A stretch of DNA of 37,272 nucleotides, taken from assembly GCA_017464245.1 (NCBI GenBank), contig JAFUDV010000057.1:1-37272 (forward strand), given 5' to 3'. Of the stretch, positions 8,619 to 15,950 are shown in pieces. The first letter of the stretch is position 1, and every line of letters starts with the position of its first letter. The translations under genes and the position numbers were made by a program. The notes under the pieces were generated by a model that saw nothing but the letters and a program-made list of their open reading frames with translations, made no database searches and was not told the origin of the DNA. Origin of the DNA: Bacteroidales bacterium. Its GTDB lineage: Bacteria; Bacteroidota; Bacteroidia; Bacteroidales; UBA932.

Positions 8619-10361
8619 ATGTATCATCGTCCTTTCTCTTTCGCAGCGATCCTGTCGGCTGTCCTGCTGCCGCTTCTGGCCCTGTCGTGCCAGTCCCGGA
8701 AAGTGGAGCCGCTTCCCGTCATGTCCTTCAATGTGCGGTATGGCACGGCCCAGGACGGCGACCATGTCTGGGACAACCGCAAGGACGCCGCCTGCGCGAT
8801 GATCCTGGACCAGCGTCCCGCCGTGTTCGGCGTCCAGGAAGCGCTGGATTTCCAGCTCTCCTACTTCGAGGAGCATTGTCCGGGCTACAAGTATGTGGGC
8901 GTCGGCCGCGAGGACGGCATCCGCGAGGGCGAGCACATGGCCGTATTTTATGATACGGAACGGATCGACCTGGTGGAATGGGGCACCTACTGGCTCTCCG
9001 AGACCCCGTTCCGGCCTTCCCTGGGCTGGGACGCCGCCTGCCGCCGCACAGCCACCTGGACCCTCCTGAAGGACAAGGTGGCGGACCGCCAGTTCTACTT
9101 TGTCAATACGCACCTGGACCATGTGGGCAAGGAAGCCCGCCGGAAGGGCCTGTTGCTCCTGGTGGAGCGCATCGGGCAGATGAATCCGCAGGGCTATCCC
9201 ATGATCCTCACCGGTGACATGAACGTCTATCCGGACGACCCGTGCCTGAACGAGCTCCGCACCCTCATGCGGGACGCCCGCCAGACGGCGCCGGTGACGG
9301 ACAACGACCTGACCTGGCATGACTGGGGCAAGGTGTCCGGCCGTCCGCCCATTGACTATGTGTTCTATTCCGGTTTCGCCGGCTGCGACCGGTTCGAGGC
9401 TGTCCGCCAGCCATACGAAGGCGTGGAATTCGTTTCCGACCACTATCCCGTGAAGGCGACGCTCCGGTACGGAGAGGCTCCGCTCCCGAAGAAGGCGGAA
9501 CCCGTGACCGAGGCGCCCAGGTACGTGGTGGACGTGGAGGCGCACCGCGGCGGCATGGGCCTGTATCCCGAGGAGACGCTCGCAGCGATGCTCAACGCCG
9601 TGAACCTGGGCGTGAACACCCTGGAAATGGACCTGTGCGTCACCCGGGACGGCCAGGTGGTCCTCTCCCACGACAAGTATTTCCATCCCCGCTATTCCAC
9701 CCGTCCGGACGGGACGCCGGTTGTCGCCGGCGAGCCCAGGACCTGGCTGTACCAGTTGCCGTACGACGAGGTGAAGAAATGGGACGTGGGCAACCGGTAC
9801 AACCCTGCGTGGCCGGAGAAGCACTGCCTGCCCGTGTACAAGCCCGTCGCGAAGGACGTCATCGAGGCCGTGGAGGCCTATACCCGGGAAACCGGCCACT
9901 ATCCCATGCACTATGACATCGAGATCAAGAGCGATTTCAGTGACGAAAACGGGGAAGAGGGCCGCGACTGGCCCGAATACCACGAGTTTACGGACAAGTG
10001 CATGGCCGTCCTGGAGTCCCTGGGACTCGGTGACCGCCTCATGATCCAGTGCTTCGACGAGCGCGCCCTCAACTACATCAACGAGAAGTATCCCGGCCAC
10101 ACCCTGGCCTATCTGGTGGAGGACTATGAGACCGATTTCGACGAGTACATGGGCAAACTGGACTTCACGCCGCAGTGGCTCAGCGCTCCGCATGCGAACG
10201 TGGATGCCGAACTGGTCGCGAAGGCCCGCGCCCGCGGGATGAAGGTCAATACCTGGACGGTGGACGACCCCGACGAGATGCGGCGCCTGATCGGCGTGGG
10301 CGTGGACGCCATCATCTCCAACTATCCGGACCGCCTGCTCAAAGTCGTGCGGGAATGGTAA
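8619..10361 (+). CDS. Lipoprotein fusing EEP phosphohydrolase and glycerophosphodiester phosphodiesterase
   Basis: This is a predicted surface or periplasmic lipoprotein of 580 residues with two hydrolase domains. A lipobox LALSC ends at Cys24. Residues about 33-290 form an endonuclease/exonuclease/phosphatase (EEP) domain: MSFNVRYG, the metal-binding glutamate in GVQEAL (E74), FVNTHLDHVG, LTGDMNVYPDDP and FVSDHYPV. Residues about 300-580 form a GDPD domain: EAHRGG (His309), NTLEMDLCVTRDG, VVLSHD, DIEIK, and the C-terminal VNTWTVDDPDEM plus IISNYPD. GDPD enzymes release an alcohol from glycerophosphodiesters; the EEP domain could act on a phosphoester or phospholipid-like substrate. No frameshift separates the domains and the linker is short, so the fusion looks genuine. 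It overlaps the next gene by 7 bases. The substrate is unknown. Confidence 0.9.
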   Translation: MYHRPFSFAAILSAVLLPLLALSCQSRKVEPLPVMSFNVRYGTAQDGDHVWDNRKDAACAMILDQRPAVFGVQEALDFQLSYFEEHCPGYKYVGVGREDGIREGEHMAVFYDTERIDLVEWGTYWLSETPFRPSLGWDAACRRTATWTLLKDKVADRQFYFVNTHLDHVGKEARRKGLLLLVERIGQMNPQGYPMILTGDMNVYPDDPCLNELRTLMRDARQTAPVTDNDLTWHDWGKVSGRPPIDYVFYSGFAGCDRFEAVRQPYEGVEFVSDHYPVKATLRYGEAPLPKKAEPVTEAPRYVVDVEAHRGGMGLYPEETLAAMLNAVNLGVNTLEMDLCVTRDGQVVLSHDKYFHPRYSTRPDGTPVVAGEPRTWLYQLPYDEVKKWDVGNRYNPAWPEKHCLPVYKPVAKDVIEAVEAYTRETGHYPMHYDIEIKSDFSDENGEEGRDWPEYHEFTDKCMAVLESLGLGDRLMIQCFDERALNYINEKYPGHTLAYLVEDYETDFDEYMGKLDFTPQWLSAPHANVDAELVAKARARGMKVNTWTVDDPDEMRRLIGVGVDAIISNYPDRLLKVVREW

Positions 10362-11251
10362 GACGGATGGCAATCGCGATGGCAGCCCTGGCTGCCATCG
10401 CTTGTTCAAGGCCGCAGGCGGAACAGGGGATCGCTTCCCACGTGATCGTCATTGGCCTGGACGGATGGGGCTCCTGGTGCATGGAGAAGGGCGAATGTCC
10501 TTTCATCCGGGAGAAGATGAAGGAAGGCTCCTGGACGCTGGACAAGCGGGCGGTGCTGCCCTCCATCAGCGGCGCCAACTGGGCCGCCATGATGAACGGG
10601 ACGCCGGTGGAATCCTCCGGCATCACGAACAACGACCCCTATCCCACCTTCGAACCGCTGTACCTCACGGAACACCGGGCGCAGCCCACGTTCTTCCACC
10701 TGATGAAACGGCAGCGTCCGGGCGAGGAGTGCGGCGTGGTCTGCGAGTGGGGGGATTTCCTCAACTATGCCGACACCCTGTGCCTGGACTACTGGAAGCG
10801 CATCGACCGCCCGGCCGAGAATCCGGACGCCATCGTGGAGGAAAGCGTGAAGTACATCACGGAGAAGAAGCCGGTCCTGTGCTTCATCCACATCGACGCC
10901 CTGGACCATATGGGACATGCCTACGGGCAGGGATCCGACGCCTATTATGCCGAGCTTCCGCGGGTGGACGAGCGGGTCCGCCGCATCGTGGACGGCGTGA
11001 AAGCCGCCGGCATCTATGACGACAGCATCATCATGATCACGTCCGATCACGGGCATGAGGGGCACAGTCACGGCGGGCACAGCGACCTGGAGATCCGGAC
11101 ACCGTTCGTCATCTGGGGAAAGGGTGTGAAGAAGGATTTCGAACTCACGGATACTTTCATTCAGTACGACATGGCAGCCACGGTGGCGCAGATTCTCGGG
11201 CTGGAAGTCCCGCAGAGCTGGCGGGGCAAGCCGATCGGCGTCTTTGAATAG
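10355..11251 (+). CDS. Alkaline-phosphatase-superfamily phosphodiesterase/nucleotide pyrophosphatase-like lipoprotein
   Basis: This is a 298-residue exported hydrolase of the type I phosphodiesterase/nucleotide pyrophosphatase group. I chose the ATG at 10355, which overlaps the stop of the EEP-GDPD gene by 7 bases; it gives a short basic start, a hydrophobic segment and AAIAC with Cys17 as possible lipid site. An in-frame ATG at 10367 also keeps the signal. Metal-binding motifs are present: VIGLDGWG (Asp36), the nucleophile region PSISGANW (Ser72 where the family usually has Thr), HIDALDHMGHAYG, and ITSDHGHEGHSHGGH. Overlap with the glycerophosphodiesterase suggests the two act on the same phosphodiester-containing material, for example phospholipid head groups or teichoic-like polymers. 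The exact substrate is an inference. Confidence 0.87.
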   Translation: MVRRMAIAMAALAAIACSRPQAEQGIASHVIVIGLDGWGSWCMEKGECPFIREKMKEGSWTLDKRAVLPSISGANWAAMMNGTPVESSGITNNDPYPTFEPLYLTEHRAQPTFFHLMKRQRPGEECGVVCEWGDFLNYADTLCLDYWKRIDRPAENPDAIVEESVKYITEKKPVLCFIHIDALDHMGHAYGQGSDAYYAELPRVDERVRRIVDGVKAAGIYDDSIIMITSDHGHEGHSHGGHSDLEIRTPFVIWGKGVKKDFELTDTFIQYDMAATVAQILGLEVPQSWRGKPIGVFE

Positions 11252-11275
11252 AAACACAAAACGAAACATTTGGAT

Positions 11276-13453
11276 ATGAAACAGTTGCTTACCGTTTTTG
11301 CGCTCAACATGGGACTTGCCGCAGCGGCATGGGCCCAGGACGTGACTTTCAACGAGGCCCGTTTCCGGGTGGGGGACGATCCAGCCTGGGCGGCGCCCGC
11401 CTTCCCCGACGGCGCCTGGCAGACGCTGACGCTGGACAAGGACTGGAATGCGCAGGGCGTCGCGAATGCCAACGCGTTCGCCTGGTACCGGATCCATGTC
11501 ACCATCCCGTCTTCCCTGAAAAAGCGCTCCCCGGAGTGGATCCTCCTGGACCTCGGCCCCATCGACGACAGTGACGAGACTTTCCTGAACGGCCGGCCGG
11601 TGGGGAAGACGGGAACGTTCCCCACCGACCCGGAAGGCTTCTTCGGAGCTTGGGAAGCGCCCCGCCACTATGCGGTTCCGTCGAAGTATGTCCGGTGGGA
11701 CAAGGACAATGTCATCGCCGTGCGGGTGTATAACGGCGGCGACCCCGGCGGCTTCTATGCCGGAGGAGCCTGCATCGGCCAGCCGGCCCTTCCCGACCTG
11801 GTGACCCTTTCCGTCACCGGAAAGGACGGTGATTATCAGGTCGAACTGGTTTCCCGGGTCAAGACCTTCGGAACCCTTTCCATCGAATCCGAGGACGTGG
11901 CCACCGGCGTGGCCGACCCGCGGTCGGAGAAGGAGCTTGCGCTCTCTTCGAAGAAGCCCACACTCGTGCGGGTCCCGGTTTCGGGACAGAAGCGCCTGAC
12001 GGTGAAATATGCAGACCGGGTCTATGGCGGCGTCCTGGAGGCAGGCCTTTGCGAACCGTACATCCTGACGCCTCCGGCGCCTGCCATCCCGCGGTATAAC
12101 GGACCGCTCGTGTACGGCCTCCGTCCCGGTTCCCCGCTGATCTTCCGCCTCGCCTTCTCGGGTGAAAAGCCCATGAAATACGCGGTGGAGGGCCTTCCGG
12201 AAGGATTGCACCTGGATGCCGACGAGGGCGTCCTGAGCGGCTCCCTGGACAAGGCGGGCGACTACCCGATGACCTTTGTCGCCACGAACGGGAAGGGAAC
12301 GGCCTGCGCCGCCTTCACGCTGAAAGTGGGGAAGACCATCGCCCTCACTCCGCCGATGGGCTGGAATTCCTGGAACTGCTGGGGAACCAGCGTCTCCCAG
12401 GAGAAGGTGATGGCCTCGGCCGCCGCCTTCCTCAACCGCGGACTGGCGGATTACGGCTATTCCTACATCAACATCGACGATGCCTGGGAAGCGGAGGAGC
12501 GTGCTGCTGACGGGTCCATCGTCACCAACGAAAAGTTCCCGGACATGAAGGGCCTGTCCGACTGGCTCCATTCGCACGGCCTCAAGCTGGGCATCTATTC
12601 CAGTCCGGGCGACCGTACCTGCGGCGGTTATCTGGGCACCCTGGACCATGAGCGCCAGGACGCCGAGACGTGGAATGCCTGGGGCATCGACTATCTCAAG
12701 TACGACTGGTGCGGTTACGACAAGGTTTTCAAGGCCGGAACCGACCGTTCCGTGGCGGCCTATGTGCGCCCGTACCTGAAAATGGAGGAGTACCTCCGGG
12801 CGCAGCCGCGCGACATCTTCTACTCGCTGTGCCAGTACGGCATGGCCGACGTATGGACCTGGGGACATGCCGTGGACGCCAATTCCTGGCGGACGACGGG
12901 GGACATCACCGATACGTGGAAATCCCTGTACAACATCGGGTTCGAGCGGCAGACGGAACTCTGGCCCTATGCCGGTCCCGGCCACTGGAACGATCCCGAC
13001 ATGCTGGTCGTGGGCAAGGTGGGCTGGAGCGACAACCTCCGCGATTCCCGCCTGACGCCGGACGAGCAGTACACGCATATCAGCCTCTGGTCCCTGCTCG
13101 CGGCCAACATGCTCATCGGCTGCGACCTGGCCCAGATCGACGATTTTACCTTCAACCTCCTGTGCAACAACGAGGTGAACGCCGTGAACCAGGATATCCT
13201 GGGCCGTCAGGCCCGTCAGGACGCCTTCGAGGACGGCATGCAGATCTGGAGCCGCGACCTGTATGACGGGGGTAAGGCCGTGGGCATCTTCAACCTGAAC
13301 GGGGAAACCGTTCCGGTGGACCTGGCCGGCTGCCTGGCCAAGATCGGCATCGAGGGGGTGGAAACGGTCCGTGACCTCTGGCGCCAGAAGGACATCCCGA
13401 TGGGCCTGTACAAGATCCCTTCGCACGGTGTCCTTTACATCAAGGTCAAATGA
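11276..13453 (+). CDS. GH27 alpha-galactosidase with N-terminal beta-sandwich domain
   Basis: This is an exported alpha-galactosidase of 725 residues. The ATG at 11276 gives a good signal peptide (MKQLLTVFALNMGLAAAAWAQ); a TTG six bases upstream is less likely. Residues about 22-180 look like a galactose-binding/GH2-type sandwich (AFAWYRIHVTIP, SDETFLNGRPVG). A small immunoglobulin-like putative-Ig stretch follows (LPEGLHLDADEGVLSG), then the GH27 barrel from about 355 (TPPMGWNSWNCWG). The catalytic nucleophile is Asp477 in LKYDWCGY, and the acid/base is Asp543 in WRTTGDITDTW, by alignment with human alpha-galactosidase A Asp170 and Asp231. GHWNDPDMLVVG is also typical. The stop overlaps the next gene by 4 bases (ATGA). 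It probably removes terminal alpha-galactose from plant or host glycans. Confidence 0.93.
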   Translation: MKQLLTVFALNMGLAAAAWAQDVTFNEARFRVGDDPAWAAPAFPDGAWQTLTLDKDWNAQGVANANAFAWYRIHVTIPSSLKKRSPEWILLDLGPIDDSDETFLNGRPVGKTGTFPTDPEGFFGAWEAPRHYAVPSKYVRWDKDNVIAVRVYNGGDPGGFYAGGACIGQPALPDLVTLSVTGKDGDYQVELVSRVKTFGTLSIESEDVATGVADPRSEKELALSSKKPTLVRVPVSGQKRLTVKYADRVYGGVLEAGLCEPYILTPPAPAIPRYNGPLVYGLRPGSPLIFRLAFSGEKPMKYAVEGLPEGLHLDADEGVLSGSLDKAGDYPMTFVATNGKGTACAAFTLKVGKTIALTPPMGWNSWNCWGTSVSQEKVMASAAAFLNRGLADYGYSYINIDDAWEAEERAADGSIVTNEKFPDMKGLSDWLHSHGLKLGIYSSPGDRTCGGYLGTLDHERQDAETWNAWGIDYLKYDWCGYDKVFKAGTDRSVAAYVRPYLKMEEYLRAQPRDIFYSLCQYGMADVWTWGHAVDANSWRTTGDITDTWKSLYNIGFERQTELWPYAGPGHWNDPDMLVVGKVGWSDNLRDSRLTPDEQYTHISLWSLLAANMLIGCDLAQIDDFTFNLLCNNEVNAVNQDILGRQARQDAFEDGMQIWSRDLYDGGKAVGIFNLNGETVPVDLAGCLAKIGIEGVETVRDLWRQKDIPMGLYKIPSHGVLYIKVK

Positions 13454-15921
13454 CGGGAAAGGGACTTTGGGTGCTGGCGCTCGCCGTCCTGGCGGGGGCT
13501 TGCTCGCCGGATTTCAGCGTGTATGACCTCCGCTGCGAAGGGCTGGAGGAACCGCTGGGCATCGATTCGGGCGTGCCGCATTTCAGCTGGAAGGTGTCCG
13601 GAGACGGGCCGATGGAGCAGGAGGCCTATGAAATCGAAGTGGGCCCCGGCCTGTGGAGGTCCGGGAAAGTGCTTTCCGCCGACCAGGTGATGGTCCCTTA
13701 CGGAGGAGAACCGCTGCCGTCCCGGACACAGGGATGGTGGCGGGTCCGCATCTGGAAATCCGGCTCCGAAGTCAGCCGGTGGAGTCCGAAGCAGCGCTTC
13801 GGCGTGGGCATCATCGGCGAAGACCGCCTGAAAGGGGAGTATATCGGAGCCGTTCCGGGGGAGGGACGTTCCCCGATGCTCCGGAAATCCTTCGATGTGG
13901 CTTCGAAAGGGCGTCAGGCGCTGCTGTATGTCAATTCCCTCGGCTATCACGAGGCCTATCTGAACGGGCGGAAAGTGTCGGAGGCCGTGCTGGCCCCGGC
14001 GGTTTCCCAACTGGACAAGCGGTCGCAGATCGTCGTCTATGACGTGAGCCCGTTCCTCAAGAAGGGAAAGAATGAACTGTTGCTCCGGACCGGATCCGGG
14101 TGGTACAAGCCCACGACATTCCGTGCCGTTTATGACGGTCCGCTCGTGAAGGCGGAGCTGGATGTCGACGGTGCGCCTGCCGTGTGGACGGATGCCTCCT
14201 GGGAGGGTGCCTGGAGCGGATATCGGGACCTCGGAACCTGGCAGCCGCACCGGTTCGCCGGAGAGCGCATCGATACGGGCGCTGAACCCGTGTGGGGACC
14301 GGTCGATGTCGTTCCTGTGGAGGGTGTCGCGGCTTCCATGCAGATGTGCCCGCCCTGCGTGCCCCGGAAGGAATGGACACTGGCCCCTCCGAAGGACCTG
14401 GGAAATGGCAGCTGGCTCTATGATGCCGGGACGGTCCTGAACGGGATGCTCTCCTTCGACCTTCCGTCCCTGCCGAAGGGACATGTCACCCGGGTGTCTT
14501 ACAGCGACGTGTCGGCCGATGTGTTCGACCCGGGCATCTGCGGCTATGACGAACTCGTCTCGTCCGGACGTCCGGACGGCGACCGCTTCGAGAACCGCTT
14601 CAACCATCATGTCTTCCGGTATCTCCGGCTGGAAGGCCTTCCGGAACCGCCGGCATCGGTCCGGGTACGGAACGTCGGGACAGACATCCGGAACGCGCAT
14701 TTCTCCTGCTCGGACGCGGACCTGGAAAGCATCGCGGAACTGGTTGCCCGGACGGTCTCCAACCTGGCTTTCGACGGTTACATGGTGGACTGTGCCAGCA
14801 TCGAACGCCTGGGATACGGCGGAGACGGCAATGCCTCCACGCAGACGCTCCAGACGCTCTTCGAGTCCGGCCCCCTGTACCTGAACTGGCTGCAGGCCTG
14901 GGCCGATGCCCAGCGTCCCGACGGCGGGCTTCCCCATACGGCGCCCAACCCTTACACGGCCGGCGGCGGCCCCTACTGGTGCAGTTTCCTTGTCCAGGCC
15001 GCCTGGAGAACGTACATGAATACGGCGGACCGCCGCCCGCTGGAGCGCTTCTATCCGAACATGAAGCGTTGGCTGGCCTACGTCGATGCCTATACTTCCG
15101 ACGGCCTTCTGAAGCGCTGGCCCGATACGGACTACCGGGGCTGGTATCTGGGAGACTGGGCCGCACCGAAAGGCGTGGACGTACAGGATCCCGCATCCGT
15201 GGACCTGGTGAACAACTGTGCCCTGTGCCAGTCCCTCACGGCATTGGAACAGATCGCCACCGTTCTGGAGGAGGCGGCCGATGCCGGGGAGTACAGGCAG
15301 CGCTGCAAGGCGCTCCGGGGTCGGATCCATGCGGCTTTCTATCACCCGGAAACGGGCATCTATGGCTCCGGGAGCCAGCTGGACATGGTTTATCCGCTGC
15401 TGGTCGGAGCGGTCCCGGAGGACCTGGTCGCCCGGACGGTCGCCGTCCTGAAGGAACGGACGCAGTCCGTCCATGGCGGCCATCTGGCGACGGGCCTTGT
15501 AGGGATTCCCGTCCTCGCGGAATGGGCCGTGAAGGCCCGGGAATGCGACTGGATGTACGGAATGCTCAAGCAGCGGGATTATCCCGGATACCTGTACATG
15601 CTGGACCAGGGCGCGACCGGCGTCTGGGAGGAATGGGACGGCGGGAGGAGCCATCTGCACAATTGCTACAACGGCATCGGAAGCTGGTTCTACCAGGGGC
15701 TGGGCGGCATTGTCGCCGAGGCGCCCGGCTACCGCCGCGTCCGCATCGACCCGCAGGTCCCGGAAGGTATGGAACGGTTGTCTTTTTCCCAGGCGACACC
15801 CTATGGGACCATCGGCGTGGAGGTTGATAGGGACGGCCTGGAGGTCTCCATTCCTGTCGGCGTGACGGCGTCCATCGGCGGAAAAGAATACGGAAACGGC
15901 TTGCACCGGATTCGGAATTAA
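13450..15921 (+). CDS. GH78 alpha-L-rhamnosidase, divergent lipoprotein form
   Basis: This is an alpha-L-rhamnosidase (inverting, GH78) of 823 residues, exported; the N-terminus VLALAVLAGACS suggests lipidation at Cys18. The N-terminal sandwich domains (about 25-400) include ALLYVNSLGYHEAYLNGRKV, and the helical barrel begins near 430. The catalytic stretch reads DCASIERLGYGGDG: Asp447, Glu452 and Asp459 align with Asp567, Glu572 and Asp579 of Bacillus RhaB, and Glu727 in GVWEEW is the second catalytic glutamate. The usual Pro-x-Arg in DCPxRERLGW is replaced by Ala-Ser-Ile, so substrate preference may differ. The ATG overlaps the GH27 stop by 4 bases, which implies translational coupling. It is clearly different from the second rhamnosidase that follows. 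Confidence 0.9.
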   Translation: MTGKGLWVLALAVLAGACSPDFSVYDLRCEGLEEPLGIDSGVPHFSWKVSGDGPMEQEAYEIEVGPGLWRSGKVLSADQVMVPYGGEPLPSRTQGWWRVRIWKSGSEVSRWSPKQRFGVGIIGEDRLKGEYIGAVPGEGRSPMLRKSFDVASKGRQALLYVNSLGYHEAYLNGRKVSEAVLAPAVSQLDKRSQIVVYDVSPFLKKGKNELLLRTGSGWYKPTTFRAVYDGPLVKAELDVDGAPAVWTDASWEGAWSGYRDLGTWQPHRFAGERIDTGAEPVWGPVDVVPVEGVAASMQMCPPCVPRKEWTLAPPKDLGNGSWLYDAGTVLNGMLSFDLPSLPKGHVTRVSYSDVSADVFDPGICGYDELVSSGRPDGDRFENRFNHHVFRYLRLEGLPEPPASVRVRNVGTDIRNAHFSCSDADLESIAELVARTVSNLAFDGYMVDCASIERLGYGGDGNASTQTLQTLFESGPLYLNWLQAWADAQRPDGGLPHTAPNPYTAGGGPYWCSFLVQAAWRTYMNTADRRPLERFYPNMKRWLAYVDAYTSDGLLKRWPDTDYRGWYLGDWAAPKGVDVQDPASVDLVNNCALCQSLTALEQIATVLEEAADAGEYRQRCKALRGRIHAAFYHPETGIYGSGSQLDMVYPLLVGAVPEDLVARTVAVLKERTQSVHGGHLATGLVGIPVLAEWAVKARECDWMYGMLKQRDYPGYLYMLDQGATGVWEEWDGGRSHLHNCYNGIGSWFYQGLGGIVAEAPGYRRVRIDPQVPEGMERLSFSQATPYGTIGVEVDRDGLEVSIPVGVTASIGGKEYGNGLHRIRN

Positions 15922-15934
15922 TTGATTATCTTTG
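15901..15934 (+). promoter_or_regulatory. Bacteroidota-type promoter before the second GH78 gene
   Basis: TATCTTTG (15927-15934) is a perfect TAnnTTTG -7 box, starting six bases after the stop of the upstream rhamnosidase. A TTG at 15901-15903 could be the -33 element, but the spacing of 23 bases is longer than usual. The leader before the ATG at 15951 would be only about 10 bases. Confidence 0.6.
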
Positions 15935-15950
15935 CTCAAACGCTATTGAT

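Noticed and set aside
10175-10354. Upstream extension of the phosphodiesterase gene
   Set aside because: The extra 60 residues lie within the GDPD catalytic domain in another frame and would bury the signal peptide; the ATG at 10355 is better.
10406-13426. Open frame of 1006 codons on the minus strand
   Set aside because: It lies opposite the phosphodiesterase and GH27 genes, whose catalytic motifs are intact; its composition is that of an antisense shadow.
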